This document shows, piece after piece, positions 50,440 to 58,537 of a stretch of 64,000 bases of DNA. The stretch spans positions 1,054,001 to 1,118,000 of the forward strand of contig OY769938.1 in the NCBI GenBank assembly GCA_963669295.1, read 5' to 3'. The notes under the pieces are model-generated. The model was not told the origin of the DNA, ran no database searches, and was given only the letters and a program-made list of their open reading frames with translations. Each line of letters opens with the position of its first letter. Within the stretch, counting starts at the first letter, position 1. The stretch comes from G963669295 sp963669295. Its GTDB lineage: Bacteria > Bacteroidota > Bacteroidia > Flavobacteriales_D > CALLUQ01. The position numbers were made by a program, and so were the translations under genes.

Positions 50440-52065
50440 ATGAAAATAAACCTTGAAAAATGGGATGTAGAAGACTCCAGTTTTTGGCAGTCGACAGGAA
50501 AACGCATTGCCAATCGGAATCTTTTCATCTCCATTCCAGCCCTCCTCCTTGGCTTCTCTACCTGGATTATGTGGGGGGTATTGGTAAAATACATGCAAGA
50601 ATTCGGGTTTCACTTCGGCTTAACTGATGGGTTAATTCCTGGTTCAGAAGAATACCAGGCCGTAGTACAAAATGAAGTAAAACCTCTTTATTGGAACCTC
50701 ACGGCAATAGCTGGATTGGCAGGGGCCACCTTACGACTACCCAGCTCATTCTTAATTGCATTAGGAGGAGGTAGAAACGTGATTTTCACCACAACTGCTT
50801 TAATGCTCATCCCAGCCATAGGAACAGGCCTGGCATTGAGCGACATCAATACCTCTTATGGCTACTTTGCAGTCATGGCCTGCTTGTCAGGGTTTGGCGG
50901 TGGGAATTTCGCCTCCTCTATGAACAACATCAGTTTCTTCTTCCCTAAAAAGAAACAAGGATATGCCTTGGGAATGAATGCCGGCATCGGCAACCTCGGT
51001 GTTGGTATTATGCAAGCCACCATTCCGGTAATTGCAAAGTTCGCCATCTTCGGAGGAACCGTAGGCTTTATTGCTACCGCAAAAGGTGCGCCTTTTGAAG
51101 GACTGCAAAACGGTGCCTGGATTTGGGTGCCTTTTATTGCTCTTTTCGCTGTTCTCGCTTTCTTCGGCATGAACAACGTTCCCACAGCTACACCAAGCAT
51201 GCCAAGCACGGCCAAAGGTGTTTCAAAAACATTGTACATGGTGGTGCTGGGGCTAATTGCTGCAGGTTTGGGAGCAATTATGCTCACAGAAGTGCCCTGG
51301 GCCGACTGGAACATGAAAAGTTGGTCGATGTGGATTGTGCTCCCCATAGTAGTAATAGTGGCTGTAATACTCATGAAACGCGCCACTCCGAAAGAAATTA
51401 AAGGAAACCTCAAAAAGCAGTTCTCCATCCTGGGCGACAAACACAACTGGATCATGACCATTATTTACACCATGACCTTTGGTTCTTTTATTGGTTTCTC
51501 CATGACGTTTGTTCCGCTTACCAAGCAACTTTTTGAACGAACGGATGGAATGGGAGAATTCCTTAACACTCCACCGGAATACATGGTTTGGGCCTTCTGG
51601 GGGCCGGTAATTGGTGCTTTAATAAGGCCGGTTGGAGGCATTTTAGCCGATAAGGTGAATAGCGGTGCAAAAGTAACCATGTGGAGTACCATTTTTCAAA
51701 TTATTGCCGCACTTGGAGTCGCTTATTTTGTGTTACAAACAAAAACCAGCGACACGCCTGAAGATTACTGGTGGCCTTACTTCGGTTGTTTCATGGCCCT
51801 TTTCTTAACCACAGGTATTGGCAATGGCTCTACCTTTAGGAGTGTACCCTATATCTTCTCCAAAGAAAAAGCAGGGGCTGTTTTAGGATGGACCTCAGCC
51901 ATCGCTGCATATGGTGCATTCATCATACCCATTGTGTTTAAAGAACAAGTTGGAGCAGGCACTGCCGAATACGCCTTGTATGGATTTGCAGCCTACTACT
52001 TCATCTGCTTAATCCTGAATTGGTGGTACTACCAGGGGCCGAAACGAGAATTCGACAATCCATAG
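50440..52065 (+). CDS. narK: NarK-type nitrate/nitrite transporter (MFS), canonical
   Basis: 541 residues from ATG 50440; the ORF could begin at 50368 but that is only 6 bp after the FNR-like site. About 12 membrane helices. Both nitrate signature regions are clear: GFGGGNFASSMNNISFFFPK followed by GYALGMNAGIGNLGVG, and later GAVLGWTSAIAAYGAF. A conserved SCXXIGXF-like segment lies at MTFGSFIGFSMTFVPL. The unusual long periplasmic insert after helix 1 (FHFGLTDGLIPGSEEYQAV) is common in Bacteroidota copies. Followed closely by a porin gene. Confidence 0.93.
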   Translation: MKINLEKWDVEDSSFWQSTGKRIANRNLFISIPALLLGFSTWIMWGVLVKYMQEFGFHFGLTDGLIPGSEEYQAVVQNEVKPLYWNLTAIAGLAGATLRLPSSFLIALGGGRNVIFTTTALMLIPAIGTGLALSDINTSYGYFAVMACLSGFGGGNFASSMNNISFFFPKKKQGYALGMNAGIGNLGVGIMQATIPVIAKFAIFGGTVGFIATAKGAPFEGLQNGAWIWVPFIALFAVLAFFGMNNVPTATPSMPSTAKGVSKTLYMVVLGLIAAGLGAIMLTEVPWADWNMKSWSMWIVLPIVVIVAVILMKRATPKEIKGNLKKQFSILGDKHNWIMTIIYTMTFGSFIGFSMTFVPLTKQLFERTDGMGEFLNTPPEYMVWAFWGPVIGALIRPVGGILADKVNSGAKVTMWSTIFQIIAALGVAYFVLQTKTSDTPEDYWWPYFGCFMALFLTTGIGNGSTFRSVPYIFSKEKAGAVLGWTSAIAAYGAFIIPIVFKEQVGAGTAEYALYGFAAYYFICLILNWWYYQGPKREFDNP

Positions 52066-52102
52066 CAAACCCATTGTAATGAAACTTACAAAACTCATAA
52101 AT

Positions 52103-53428
52103 ATGAAACGCAATTGTATGTTGTACGGTATTGCACTTGCATTATTGTATACCGGTACAGCCAACGCTCAATTCAGTTTATCGGGGGAAGTGCGTCCTCG
52201 AACCGAATACCGACACGGTTTTAAAACACTAAGCGATTCGGCACAACAACCCGCTATTTTCACCGACCAACGCACCCGATTAACGGCAGGGTATAAATCG
52301 GAAGGATTCCGCACTAAAATTGTAGTGCAAGATGTACGGGTTTGGGGTAGCCAGCCGCAACTGGTAGCCAACGATGGAGCACTTACCACCATGCATGAAG
52401 CCTGGGGAGAAGCTTTGCTAAACGACAAAGTAAGCTTGCGTTTTGGCCGGCAAGAATTGGCCTATGATGACCACCGTATTTTTGGAAATGTAGGCTGGGC
52501 TCAACAAGCACGGAGTCATGATGCCCTGCTCTTCAAAATTAATTTCGACACCACTTTACAGGTACATGTTGGTGGAGCTTACAACCAGGACGGTGCCACA
52601 TTAGTAGGTACCAGTGCTGCTAACGGAAGTTACAAAGCCATGCAATTTTTATGGCTGCACAAAGAGTTCAACAACCTTGCCTTCAGCTTGTTGTTTTTAA
52701 ACAATGGCTTGCAAGTGAATTACAGCAATGCACTAGGCGAACCCTTGTATCACGATAACTACAGTCAAACCGTTGGCACACATACCCGGTATAGTAAAGG
52801 TAAATTTGGCGTTACTTTCAACGGTTATTACCAGGCTGGGAGCACCAACAACCGACCCGCAAGATCCATCAACGCCTACCTTGTAGGGCTCGACTTATCG
52901 TATCAACTTAGCAGCAATGTAAAAGCAACCGTTGGCTTTGAGCTACAATCGGGCAACGACCAAACGGATACAACTGCTGCTTATGCCGAAACCGAACATG
53001 CATTTTCTCCTTTTTATGGCACCAACCATAAATTCAATGGTTTCATGGATTACTTCTATGTGGGCAACCACAAAGGCAGTGTAGGCATTCAAGACTTCTA
53101 CCTCAACCTCGGATATAAAAAGGGAAAGAAATCGATCGGTTTAAACACCCACATCTTCATGGCAGCTGCAGAGGTACTGGATCAACAGGAGCTTGCCTCC
53201 AGTGGCAACATTGCTGCAATGCCTTCCCAACTTGGCACGGAACTCGATTTTTATGGTGGTTTTCCGCTTAGCAAAGGAGTGATGTGCAAGATAGGGTATT
53301 CGCATATGATTGCCACCAACACCATGGCTGTACTGAAAGGAGTAACCGACTACCAGGGTGAAGTGAATTCGGCCACCAACAATTGGGCATACATGATGAT
53401 TATTGTAAAGCCGGTTTTTATAAAATAA
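52103..53428 (+). CDS. Alginate-export-family outer-membrane porin
   Basis: 441 residues from ATG 52103 (52079 also possible), chosen because MKRNCMLYGIALALLYTGTA is a clean signal peptide. Alginate_exp-type features: SLSGEVRPRTEYRHGF, TDQRTRLTAGYKSEGF, QDVRVWGSQPQ, LRFGRQELAYDDHRIFGNVG, and alternating barrel strands to the end. Despite the family name, in this setting the porin more likely admits nitrate or other small anions across the outer membrane (inference from position 37 bp after narK). Confidence 0.88.
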   Translation: MKRNCMLYGIALALLYTGTANAQFSLSGEVRPRTEYRHGFKTLSDSAQQPAIFTDQRTRLTAGYKSEGFRTKIVVQDVRVWGSQPQLVANDGALTTMHEAWGEALLNDKVSLRFGRQELAYDDHRIFGNVGWAQQARSHDALLFKINFDTTLQVHVGGAYNQDGATLVGTSAANGSYKAMQFLWLHKEFNNLAFSLLFLNNGLQVNYSNALGEPLYHDNYSQTVGTHTRYSKGKFGVTFNGYYQAGSTNNRPARSINAYLVGLDLSYQLSSNVKATVGFELQSGNDQTDTTAAYAETEHAFSPFYGTNHKFNGFMDYFYVGNHKGSVGIQDFYLNLGYKKGKKSIGLNTHIFMAAAEVLDQQELASSGNIAAMPSQLGTELDFYGGFPLSKGVMCKIGYSHMIATNTMAVLKGVTDYQGEVNSATNNWAYMMIIVKPVFIK

Positions 53429-53512
53429 TGACAGGGAAAATCAAATGACACTTATCTCAAGTCATTTGTAAGGAGTACTTTACCTCCAACTCCACAGCCC
53501 ACCAAACCAGTC

Positions 53513-53546
53513 GTAAATGTAGCTACCTCAGGGTAGCTACATTTAC
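53513..53546 (+). terminator. Terminator after porin gene
   Basis: GTAAATGTAGCTACC-TCAG-GGTAGCTACATTTAC, 15-bp perfect arms, T-rich tail. Confidence 0.88.
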
Positions 53547-53557
53547 TTTGTAGAAGT

Positions 53558-53571
53558 ATGACACAGATCAT
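53558..53571. promoter_or_regulatory. FNR-like site before hemerythrin-moaA-crp operon
   Basis: ATGACACAGATCAT, TGAC-N4-ATCA, 48 bp before ATG 53620. Confidence 0.65.
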
Positions 53572-53619
53572 TTTTCCTCATCAAATCAACCCCGTTATTT
53601 ACATTAAAATATAACGACC

Positions 53620-54336
53620 ATGCAAATCATCGATAAGAAAACAGGGAAACGCATTAAAGGGAACGATAAGAAAATTGATCCCTCACTAAAGCAATCTGAC
53701 CCTTTGAAACGCAATGCAACAAAGGAATTAGAAGCTGAGGAATATTCTCCTATGGATCCGCCTGATGCGTATGAAGCAACAGTGGTAACAGATGTGGAGT
53801 ACCAACACATGCACCAACTGCTGCAACAGTACATGGATGAACACAAGGTATGTCTTGAAAAGATTGACGCTTTTGAAAAAGCATTGGTGCAATTCAAGGA
53901 AAATGGGTTTAAACTCAACGATGCCATCAATCATGCCTTCCACGATTTCTTTCAATTCTTCGACAACAACATCATGGATCATAATCAACGGGAGGAAAAA
54001 CAACTTTTCCCCCTCCTCCACCTCCGTTTAATAGCATCTGGAGAAAGTAGCGGCACCAGTGATAGTGATGAGCAATACACTCCTGTTGACATGATGGAAG
54101 ATGATCACATCAAGTTCATTCAGCTCGGAACATTAGCATTCAACATGTTAGGTTTAGCAGCACGCTTATCAGACCAACAATCGCGGATGTTTGTATACGA
54201 TGTTGCCTACGATAATGGAAGAGAGTTGATTGAAATGTTGAAGCTGCACATTTACCGTGAAGACAATATTCTTTTTCCATTGGCACACCAACTCATTACT
54301 ACCGAAGAGTTTGACGAATTGACTTCAAAAGATTGA
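53620..54336 (+). CDS. Hemerythrin-domain protein
   Basis: 238 residues. A charged N-terminal tail (about 1-55) precedes a hemerythrin-like bundle with ligand segments YMDEHKVCLEKID, NHAFHDFFQFFDNNIMDHNQ, EEKQLFPLLHLR, MEDDHIKFIQ and LHIYREDNILFPLAH. It probably binds a di-iron centre for O2 or NO sensing, storage or repair, and differs from Ric by lacking the Cys domain. First gene of an operon under an FNR-like site; its stop overlaps the moaA ATG by one base. Confidence 0.87.
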   Translation: MQIIDKKTGKRIKGNDKKIDPSLKQSDPLKRNATKELEAEEYSPMDPPDAYEATVVTDVEYQHMHQLLQQYMDEHKVCLEKIDAFEKALVQFKENGFKLNDAINHAFHDFFQFFDNNIMDHNQREEKQLFPLLHLRLIASGESSGTSDSDEQYTPVDMMEDDHIKFIQLGTLAFNMLGLAARLSDQQSRMFVYDVAYDNGRELIEMLKLHIYREDNILFPLAHQLITTEEFDELTSKD

Positions 54337-55391
54337 TGCTTTTATTCAATACCATGAAACAACAAAAAGTCATTGAACCTATTGATCCATCTACCCCTCC
54401 ACAACTGGTAGATCGATTTGGTAGAATACACAATTACCTTCGAATATCGCTTACCGAACGATGTAATCTCAGGTGCTTTTATTGCATGCCCAAAGATGGC
54501 ATTCCCTTACGCGACAAGTCGCATTTTATGACCGCTGAAGAAGTGATTAAAATGGCGGAGACATTTACACAATTAGGCATCAACAAAATACGCCTTACCG
54601 GTGGAGAACCACTTATTCGGAAAGGAGCACACGACATCATTCATGCGCTTGGCAAGTTAGGTGTAACCCTTGCCGTAACGACCAACGGCATATTGGTAGA
54701 TCAATTCATCGACACCTTTAAAGCAGCGGGCATAACATCGGTAAATGTAAGCCTCGACTCCTTAAAACCTGAGCGGCAAGCCCGAATTAGCCGACGCGAT
54801 TACTTTGACCGCATTCTCAACAATATCTACTTATTATTGGACGAGGGATTCCAGGTAAAAGTGAATACTGTAGTTATGAATAAGGTAAACAATGATGAAC
54901 TGGTTGATTTTGTTGAACTCACCAGAACGCACCCTTTACACGTTCGATTCATCGAATTCATGCCCTTTAATGGGAACAACTGGAATTGGGCAAATGGTAT
55001 TGGACTGGAGGAAATGATGAGTACCTTTGATGCCCATTATGGCAAGGCTAATATTTCGAAGTTAGTGGAAAAACCCAACGAAACAGCAAAGTGCTATACT
55101 GTTGATGGTTACCAGGGAACATTTGGTATTATTGGATCGGTTACCAATCCATTTTGTGGCAGCTGTAACCGCATTCGCGTATCGGCGGATGGCAAGATGA
55201 AAAATTGCCTCTTTTCCCCATTGGATACCGACTTGCTTACGCCATTGCGTAATGGGAAAAACATTGTTCCAATTATTGCCAAAAGCATTCTTGGTAAAAA
55301 AGCCATTCGAGCTGGTATGGCTACATTTAATGACATTTCAAACCCTCAACAAGTCAACCAAAACAAGAGCATGGTTGCCATTGGGGGCTAA
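54336..55391 (+). CDS. moaA: GTP 3',8-cyclase MoaA
   Basis: 351 residues from ATG 54336 (TGATG overlap with the upstream stop; ATG 54354 is an alternative). Radical-SAM motif ERCNLRCFYCMPKDG (CxxxCxxC), GGEPLIRKG, and the C-terminal second cluster CGSCNRIRVSADGKMKNCLF. It ends in the GG dipeptide typical of functional MoaA. First step of molybdopterin synthesis, needed by Nar. Co-transcribed with the hemerythrin and a Crp/Fnr regulator. Confidence 0.95.
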   Translation: MLLFNTMKQQKVIEPIDPSTPPQLVDRFGRIHNYLRISLTERCNLRCFYCMPKDGIPLRDKSHFMTAEEVIKMAETFTQLGINKIRLTGGEPLIRKGAHDIIHALGKLGVTLAVTTNGILVDQFIDTFKAAGITSVNVSLDSLKPERQARISRRDYFDRILNNIYLLLDEGFQVKVNTVVMNKVNNDELVDFVELTRTHPLHVRFIEFMPFNGNNWNWANGIGLEEMMSTFDAHYGKANISKLVEKPNETAKCYTVDGYQGTFGIIGSVTNPFCGSCNRIRVSADGKMKNCLFSPLDTDLLTPLRNGKNIVPIIAKSILGKKAIRAGMATFNDISNPQQVNQNKSMVAIGG

Positions 55392-55412
55392 GTATAATTT
55401 AAATGAATAAGC

Positions 55413-56120
55413 ATGAAATTCAATCAGGTAGATCAATTGATTAAAGATTTTTGCTCTGAAGATTGGGTGCTCTTACTCAATGAACGCGTTACAGAAGTTA
55501 ACTACAAAGCAAAGTCCATCATTGTAAGTGAAGGAGATCCAATAGAACACATCACCCTTGTAAAACAGGGCAAAGTAAAAATCTACTGCTCGTACGACGA
55601 ATCAACTGAGCGCATATATCGCTTTGCAACCAATGGTCAAGTTATTGGCCACCGCGGGCTTGGGGGAAATCATACCCTCCCCATAACCGCCTATGCATTA
55701 ACCGACACTACCGTAGCACACATCCCTTTGTCCCTATTCAATAGTCTTCTTAAAGCAAATGCATTGTTCTGCTATCATTTCATGTTATTCCTTGCTGAAG
55801 AGCTAAGGGAATCGGAAAAGCACATGAAAGAATTGGTCAACATGAATTTAAGGCAACGCGTTGCCATCGCATTAAAAATGAACGCAGATGCTTTTGGGTT
55901 TGATAAAGAGGACGATAAAAAGCTCGCCTATACCATCTCGCGCAAAGACATATCACACCTGGCTGCTACTACTTACGAATCGGTGATTCGAACCTTAAGT
56001 GATTTCCAAAAAGAAAAATTAATCGCACTTGTTAATAAAGAAATTAGAATACTCGACTTTCACCAACTACTGGCCATTATTGAAAACAACACACATTCTC
56101 TTGCAGCCATGGCCAAATAG
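55413..56120 (+). CDS. Crp/Fnr-family regulator, copy 1
   Basis: 235 residues. Cyclic-nucleotide-binding-type barrel (about 20-125: IIVSEGDPIEHITLVKQGKV, GQVIGHRGLGGN), long dimer helix (ELRESEKHMKELVNMNLRQR) and HTH (about 170-215: ISRKDISHLAATTYESVIRT). N-terminal Cys set of FNR is absent (only one early Cys), so it is not a [4Fe-4S] sensor of the FNR kind. Third gene of the hemerythrin-moaA operon. Candidate NO- or redox-responsive regulator. Confidence 0.88.
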   Translation: MKFNQVDQLIKDFCSEDWVLLLNERVTEVNYKAKSIIVSEGDPIEHITLVKQGKVKIYCSYDESTERIYRFATNGQVIGHRGLGGNHTLPITAYALTDTTVAHIPLSLFNSLLKANALFCYHFMLFLAEELRESEKHMKELVNMNLRQRVAIALKMNADAFGFDKEDDKKLAYTISRKDISHLAATTYESVIRTLSDFQKEKLIALVNKEIRILDFHQLLAIIENNTHSLAAMAK

Positions 56121-56128
56121 CACATCCC

Positions 56129-56142
56129 ATGATTTGAATCAT
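56129..56142. promoter_or_regulatory. FNR-like site before thioesterase
   Basis: ATGATTTGAATCAT, TGAT-N4-ATCA, 52 bp before ATG 56195 and 9 bp after the previous stop. Confidence 0.7.
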
Positions 56143-56194
56143 AGTTTCAACGCATAAGCTCTTCTAATTTCCCAAGACTTAGAATGAAATACTT

Positions 56195-56644
56195 ATGCGA
56201 CCAAAAAAAGTAAAAGATTCGCTTACCATAATGACCGAAATTGTGCTGCCCAATGATGCCAACACCCTTGGCAAACTACGTGGTGGAAAGCTCATTGACT
56301 GGATGGACATTGCTGGAGAAATTACTGCCCAACGGCATGCCGGTATGGAAGCGGTGACAGCCTCCATTGAAGAAGTTCGCTTCCAAAAATCGGTAGATGT
56401 AGGTGATATTGTTACTATCGAAGCCTATATCACAAGAGCATTCAATACTTCGATGGAGATAAAAATTGAAGTGTGGTCGGAAAAACCTAACCGCTACAAG
56501 ACCAAAACCAATGAAGCCATTTTTATTTATGTGGCCGTTGATTCGGAAGGAAAAGCCAGCAAAACCCCCAAGGTTGTTCCCCTGGGCGAAGCAGAACTAC
56601 TGCTCTATCGCAAGGCCGGAGAGAGAAAGAAGAATGCACTATAA
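56195..56644 (+). CDS. Hotdog-fold acyl-CoA thioesterase
   Basis: 149 residues, YciA/BFIT-like single hotdog domain: SLTIMTEIVLPNDANTLGKL, RGGKLIDWMDIAGEITAQRH (catalytic Asp region), VTASIEEVRFQKSVDVGDIV, EAYITRAFNTSMEIKIEVW. It hydrolyses acyl-CoA in the cytosol. Placed singly between two Crp/Fnr genes under its own FNR-like site, suggesting a need for CoA recycling in oxygen limitation (inference). Confidence 0.88.
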   Translation: MRPKKVKDSLTIMTEIVLPNDANTLGKLRGGKLIDWMDIAGEITAQRHAGMEAVTASIEEVRFQKSVDVGDIVTIEAYITRAFNTSMEIKIEVWSEKPNRYKTKTNEAIFIYVAVDSEGKASKTPKVVPLGEAELLLYRKAGERKKNAL

Positions 56645-56706
56645 ACAAGGTACCTGAACATTTTCACACCAGGCACAACCTCTACCAAGCACCACATCTC
56701 ATTATT

Positions 56707-56720
56707 ATGATCTAAATCAC
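56707..56720. promoter_or_regulatory. FNR-like site before second Crp/Fnr gene
   Basis: ATGATCTAAATCAC, TGAT-N4-ATCA; 64-76 bp before the possible starts, so autoregulation or cross-regulation is likely. Confidence 0.65.
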
Positions 56721-56796
56721 AAAAAGCAATGATGAATCTTGGCTTAATTCCATTGTTCCTCCTGTATATTGCAGTAACGCATCAATGCTATTAATT

Positions 56797-57516
56797 ATGC
56801 CAGCAAAAAATCAAGTGAACGTTCCATTATGCAGCGAATGCAAAGGACACAAGGACAACCACCTGTTTTGTAATCTCTCTAAAGGAGAATTGGATACATT
56901 TTCTGAAGACAGGGCAGACAACTCTTACAAGAAAGGGCAAGTAATTTTTTACGAAGGCAATAGAGGGCATGGCTTGTTTTGTATTTACGAAGGCAAAGTA
57001 AAAATCCATAAGCTTGGCGATGAGGGCAAAGATCAAATCGTACGCTTTGCTAAGAAGGGAGATGTACTGGGCTATCGGTCATTATTGGGCAATGAACCCT
57101 ACAATGCTACCGCTACAGCCATTGAAGATAGCATCATTTGCTACGTTCCTAAAAGCAAGTTCATGGATGTACTCGACAACAATAACGACTTGGCTTTCAG
57201 AACCATTCAACTACTCACCAACGATTTAAGAGAGTCTGAAAAGAAAATTATTAACATCACTCAAAAACCAGTGATCGAGCGAATTGCTGAAGCCATTTTA
57301 ATTCTAAAAGAAAAGTTCGGGTTAAAACCCGATGCTAAAACCCTGGATGTGATTTTGACAAGAAGAGAGATTGCAGACCTGGCAGGTGTTACCACTGAAA
57401 CCGCCATTAGAACACTCTCCGATTTAAACAAAAAAGGGGTACTGCATTTGAATGGCAAACAAATAGAACTGGTTGATATTCCTCAACTCATTCGCCTGGC
57501 CAATGTGGTAGATTAA
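56797..57516 (+). CDS. Crp/Fnr-family regulator, copy 2, with N-terminal Cys cluster
   Basis: 239 residues from ATG 56797 (56785 also in frame). N-terminal LCSECKGHKDNHLFC gives three Cys, with a fourth in GLFCIYEGK, a pattern compatible with an Fe-S or redox sensor though spacing differs from E. coli FNR. Ligand-binding barrel (about 35-140, KGQVIFYEGNRGHGLF, GDVLGYRSLLGNEPYNA), dimer helix, HTH (about 185-225: LTRREIADLAGVTTETAIRT). The recognition helix TTETAIRTLSDL is close to that of copy 1 (TYESVIRTLSDF), so both may read the same TGAT-N4-ATCA sites. Confidence 0.9.
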   Translation: MPAKNQVNVPLCSECKGHKDNHLFCNLSKGELDTFSEDRADNSYKKGQVIFYEGNRGHGLFCIYEGKVKIHKLGDEGKDQIVRFAKKGDVLGYRSLLGNEPYNATATAIEDSIICYVPKSKFMDVLDNNNDLAFRTIQLLTNDLRESEKKIINITQKPVIERIAEAILILKEKFGLKPDAKTLDVILTRREIADLAGVTTETAIRTLSDLNKKGVLHLNGKQIELVDIPQLIRLANVVD

Positions 57517-57544
57517 CTCCTCTTACCTTCGGTTACATACTGCT

Positions 57545-57558
57545 ATGATACACATCAT
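57545..57558. promoter_or_regulatory. FNR-like site before third Crp/Fnr gene
   Basis: ATGATACACATCAT, TGAT-N4-ATCA, 65 bp before ATG 57624. Confidence 0.7.
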
Positions 57559-57623
57559 AGCCATACTCCCAGGTGCTGATTACCTTTAGCTAAAGCATTG
57601 TCTTATCATTTATTCAACGCATC

Positions 57624-58283
57624 ATGCTTATGGAATCGCTACCTGCTTTAGAAAAGTATGCACAAACTCACCAAAGTGCCCACATGGAATACTCCCGATC
57701 GCCTGTTTTTAATGAAGGCAATACTGCTAGCGGAGTATATTACATTCTCAACAATCATGTGCGCATATTGAAGGACGACCAACAAGGTCAGCCTCAATTT
57801 TTGTGGTCGGCAGGCCCGGGAGAGATCATTGGACTAACTTCCTTCTTTCATGGCAAAGGAAAGTACACCTGCTCTGCTCTATCTGGCAAAAAACCATGTC
57901 GTATTGTGCATATTCCCAACGAAGAGTTTACCGAGCTACTAAAACAATCACCCACATTAAAACGCAAACTACTGAAGCTGCTTTGTCAACGCATTCATTT
58001 TATGGAGGTAAGAACTAAAAACATGCTTTACTTAAGCATTGATGAACGAATTGTTGAGACCTTACTTTTCCTGGCAAAGAAAGACCACCCCAATACTGAA
58101 CCCAACAAAAAAGAGCTACTCATCAACTATTCGATCACCGAATTGGCTGAAATGGTGGGCGCCTCACTCGAATACTTTAGAAGACGCATTAAAAAGCTAA
58201 AAAGTCAACGGATCATCGATTATGGAAAACACGGATTCTTCATTAACGACCTGCATCAATTACAACTGTTGAATAAGAGTTAA
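57624..58283 (+). CDS. Crp/Fnr-family regulator, copy 3, divergent HTH
   Basis: 219 residues from ATG 57624 (57630 alternative). Barrel (about 15-115: SPVFNEGNTASGVYYILNNH, GEIIGLTSFFHGKGKYTC), dimer helix, and HTH (about 165-205: YSITELAEMVGASLEYFRRR). The recognition helix (ASLEYFRRRIKKL) differs from copies 1 and 2, so it should bind other sites. Its own promoter carries the common FNR-like palindrome, placing it below the other two in a cascade (inference). Confidence 0.88.
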   Translation: MLMESLPALEKYAQTHQSAHMEYSRSPVFNEGNTASGVYYILNNHVRILKDDQQGQPQFLWSAGPGEIIGLTSFFHGKGKYTCSALSGKKPCRIVHIPNEEFTELLKQSPTLKRKLLKLLCQRIHFMEVRTKNMLYLSIDERIVETLLFLAKKDHPNTEPNKKELLINYSITELAEMVGASLEYFRRRIKKLKSQRIIDYGKHGFFINDLHQLQLLNKS

Positions 58284-58537
58284 TCCCCCTTTTCGAACAA
58301 CTGCTTTCCCAATACCAACAACCAGCCTATTAGCGCAGTAATAAGATCAATATCCCACCGTTAAAAGCTGCGCCACATCATATCATTACATGATTGATTA
58401 TCAATGTTTTAATTAACAAAATTACGTTGAAAACAATTTGTATTTATGGTAGGAATAATGGAATTCCATGATTAATCTTGTAAGACGATTCAGCAGCACT
58501 TTCTGCCGTACAGATTCACATTAAAAATTACACTTTT

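Noticed and set aside
58391..58407. TGATTGATTATCA as a seventh FNR-like site before nrdJ
   Set aside because: The half-sites are 5 bp apart, not 4, and overlapping alternative palindromes make it unreliable.
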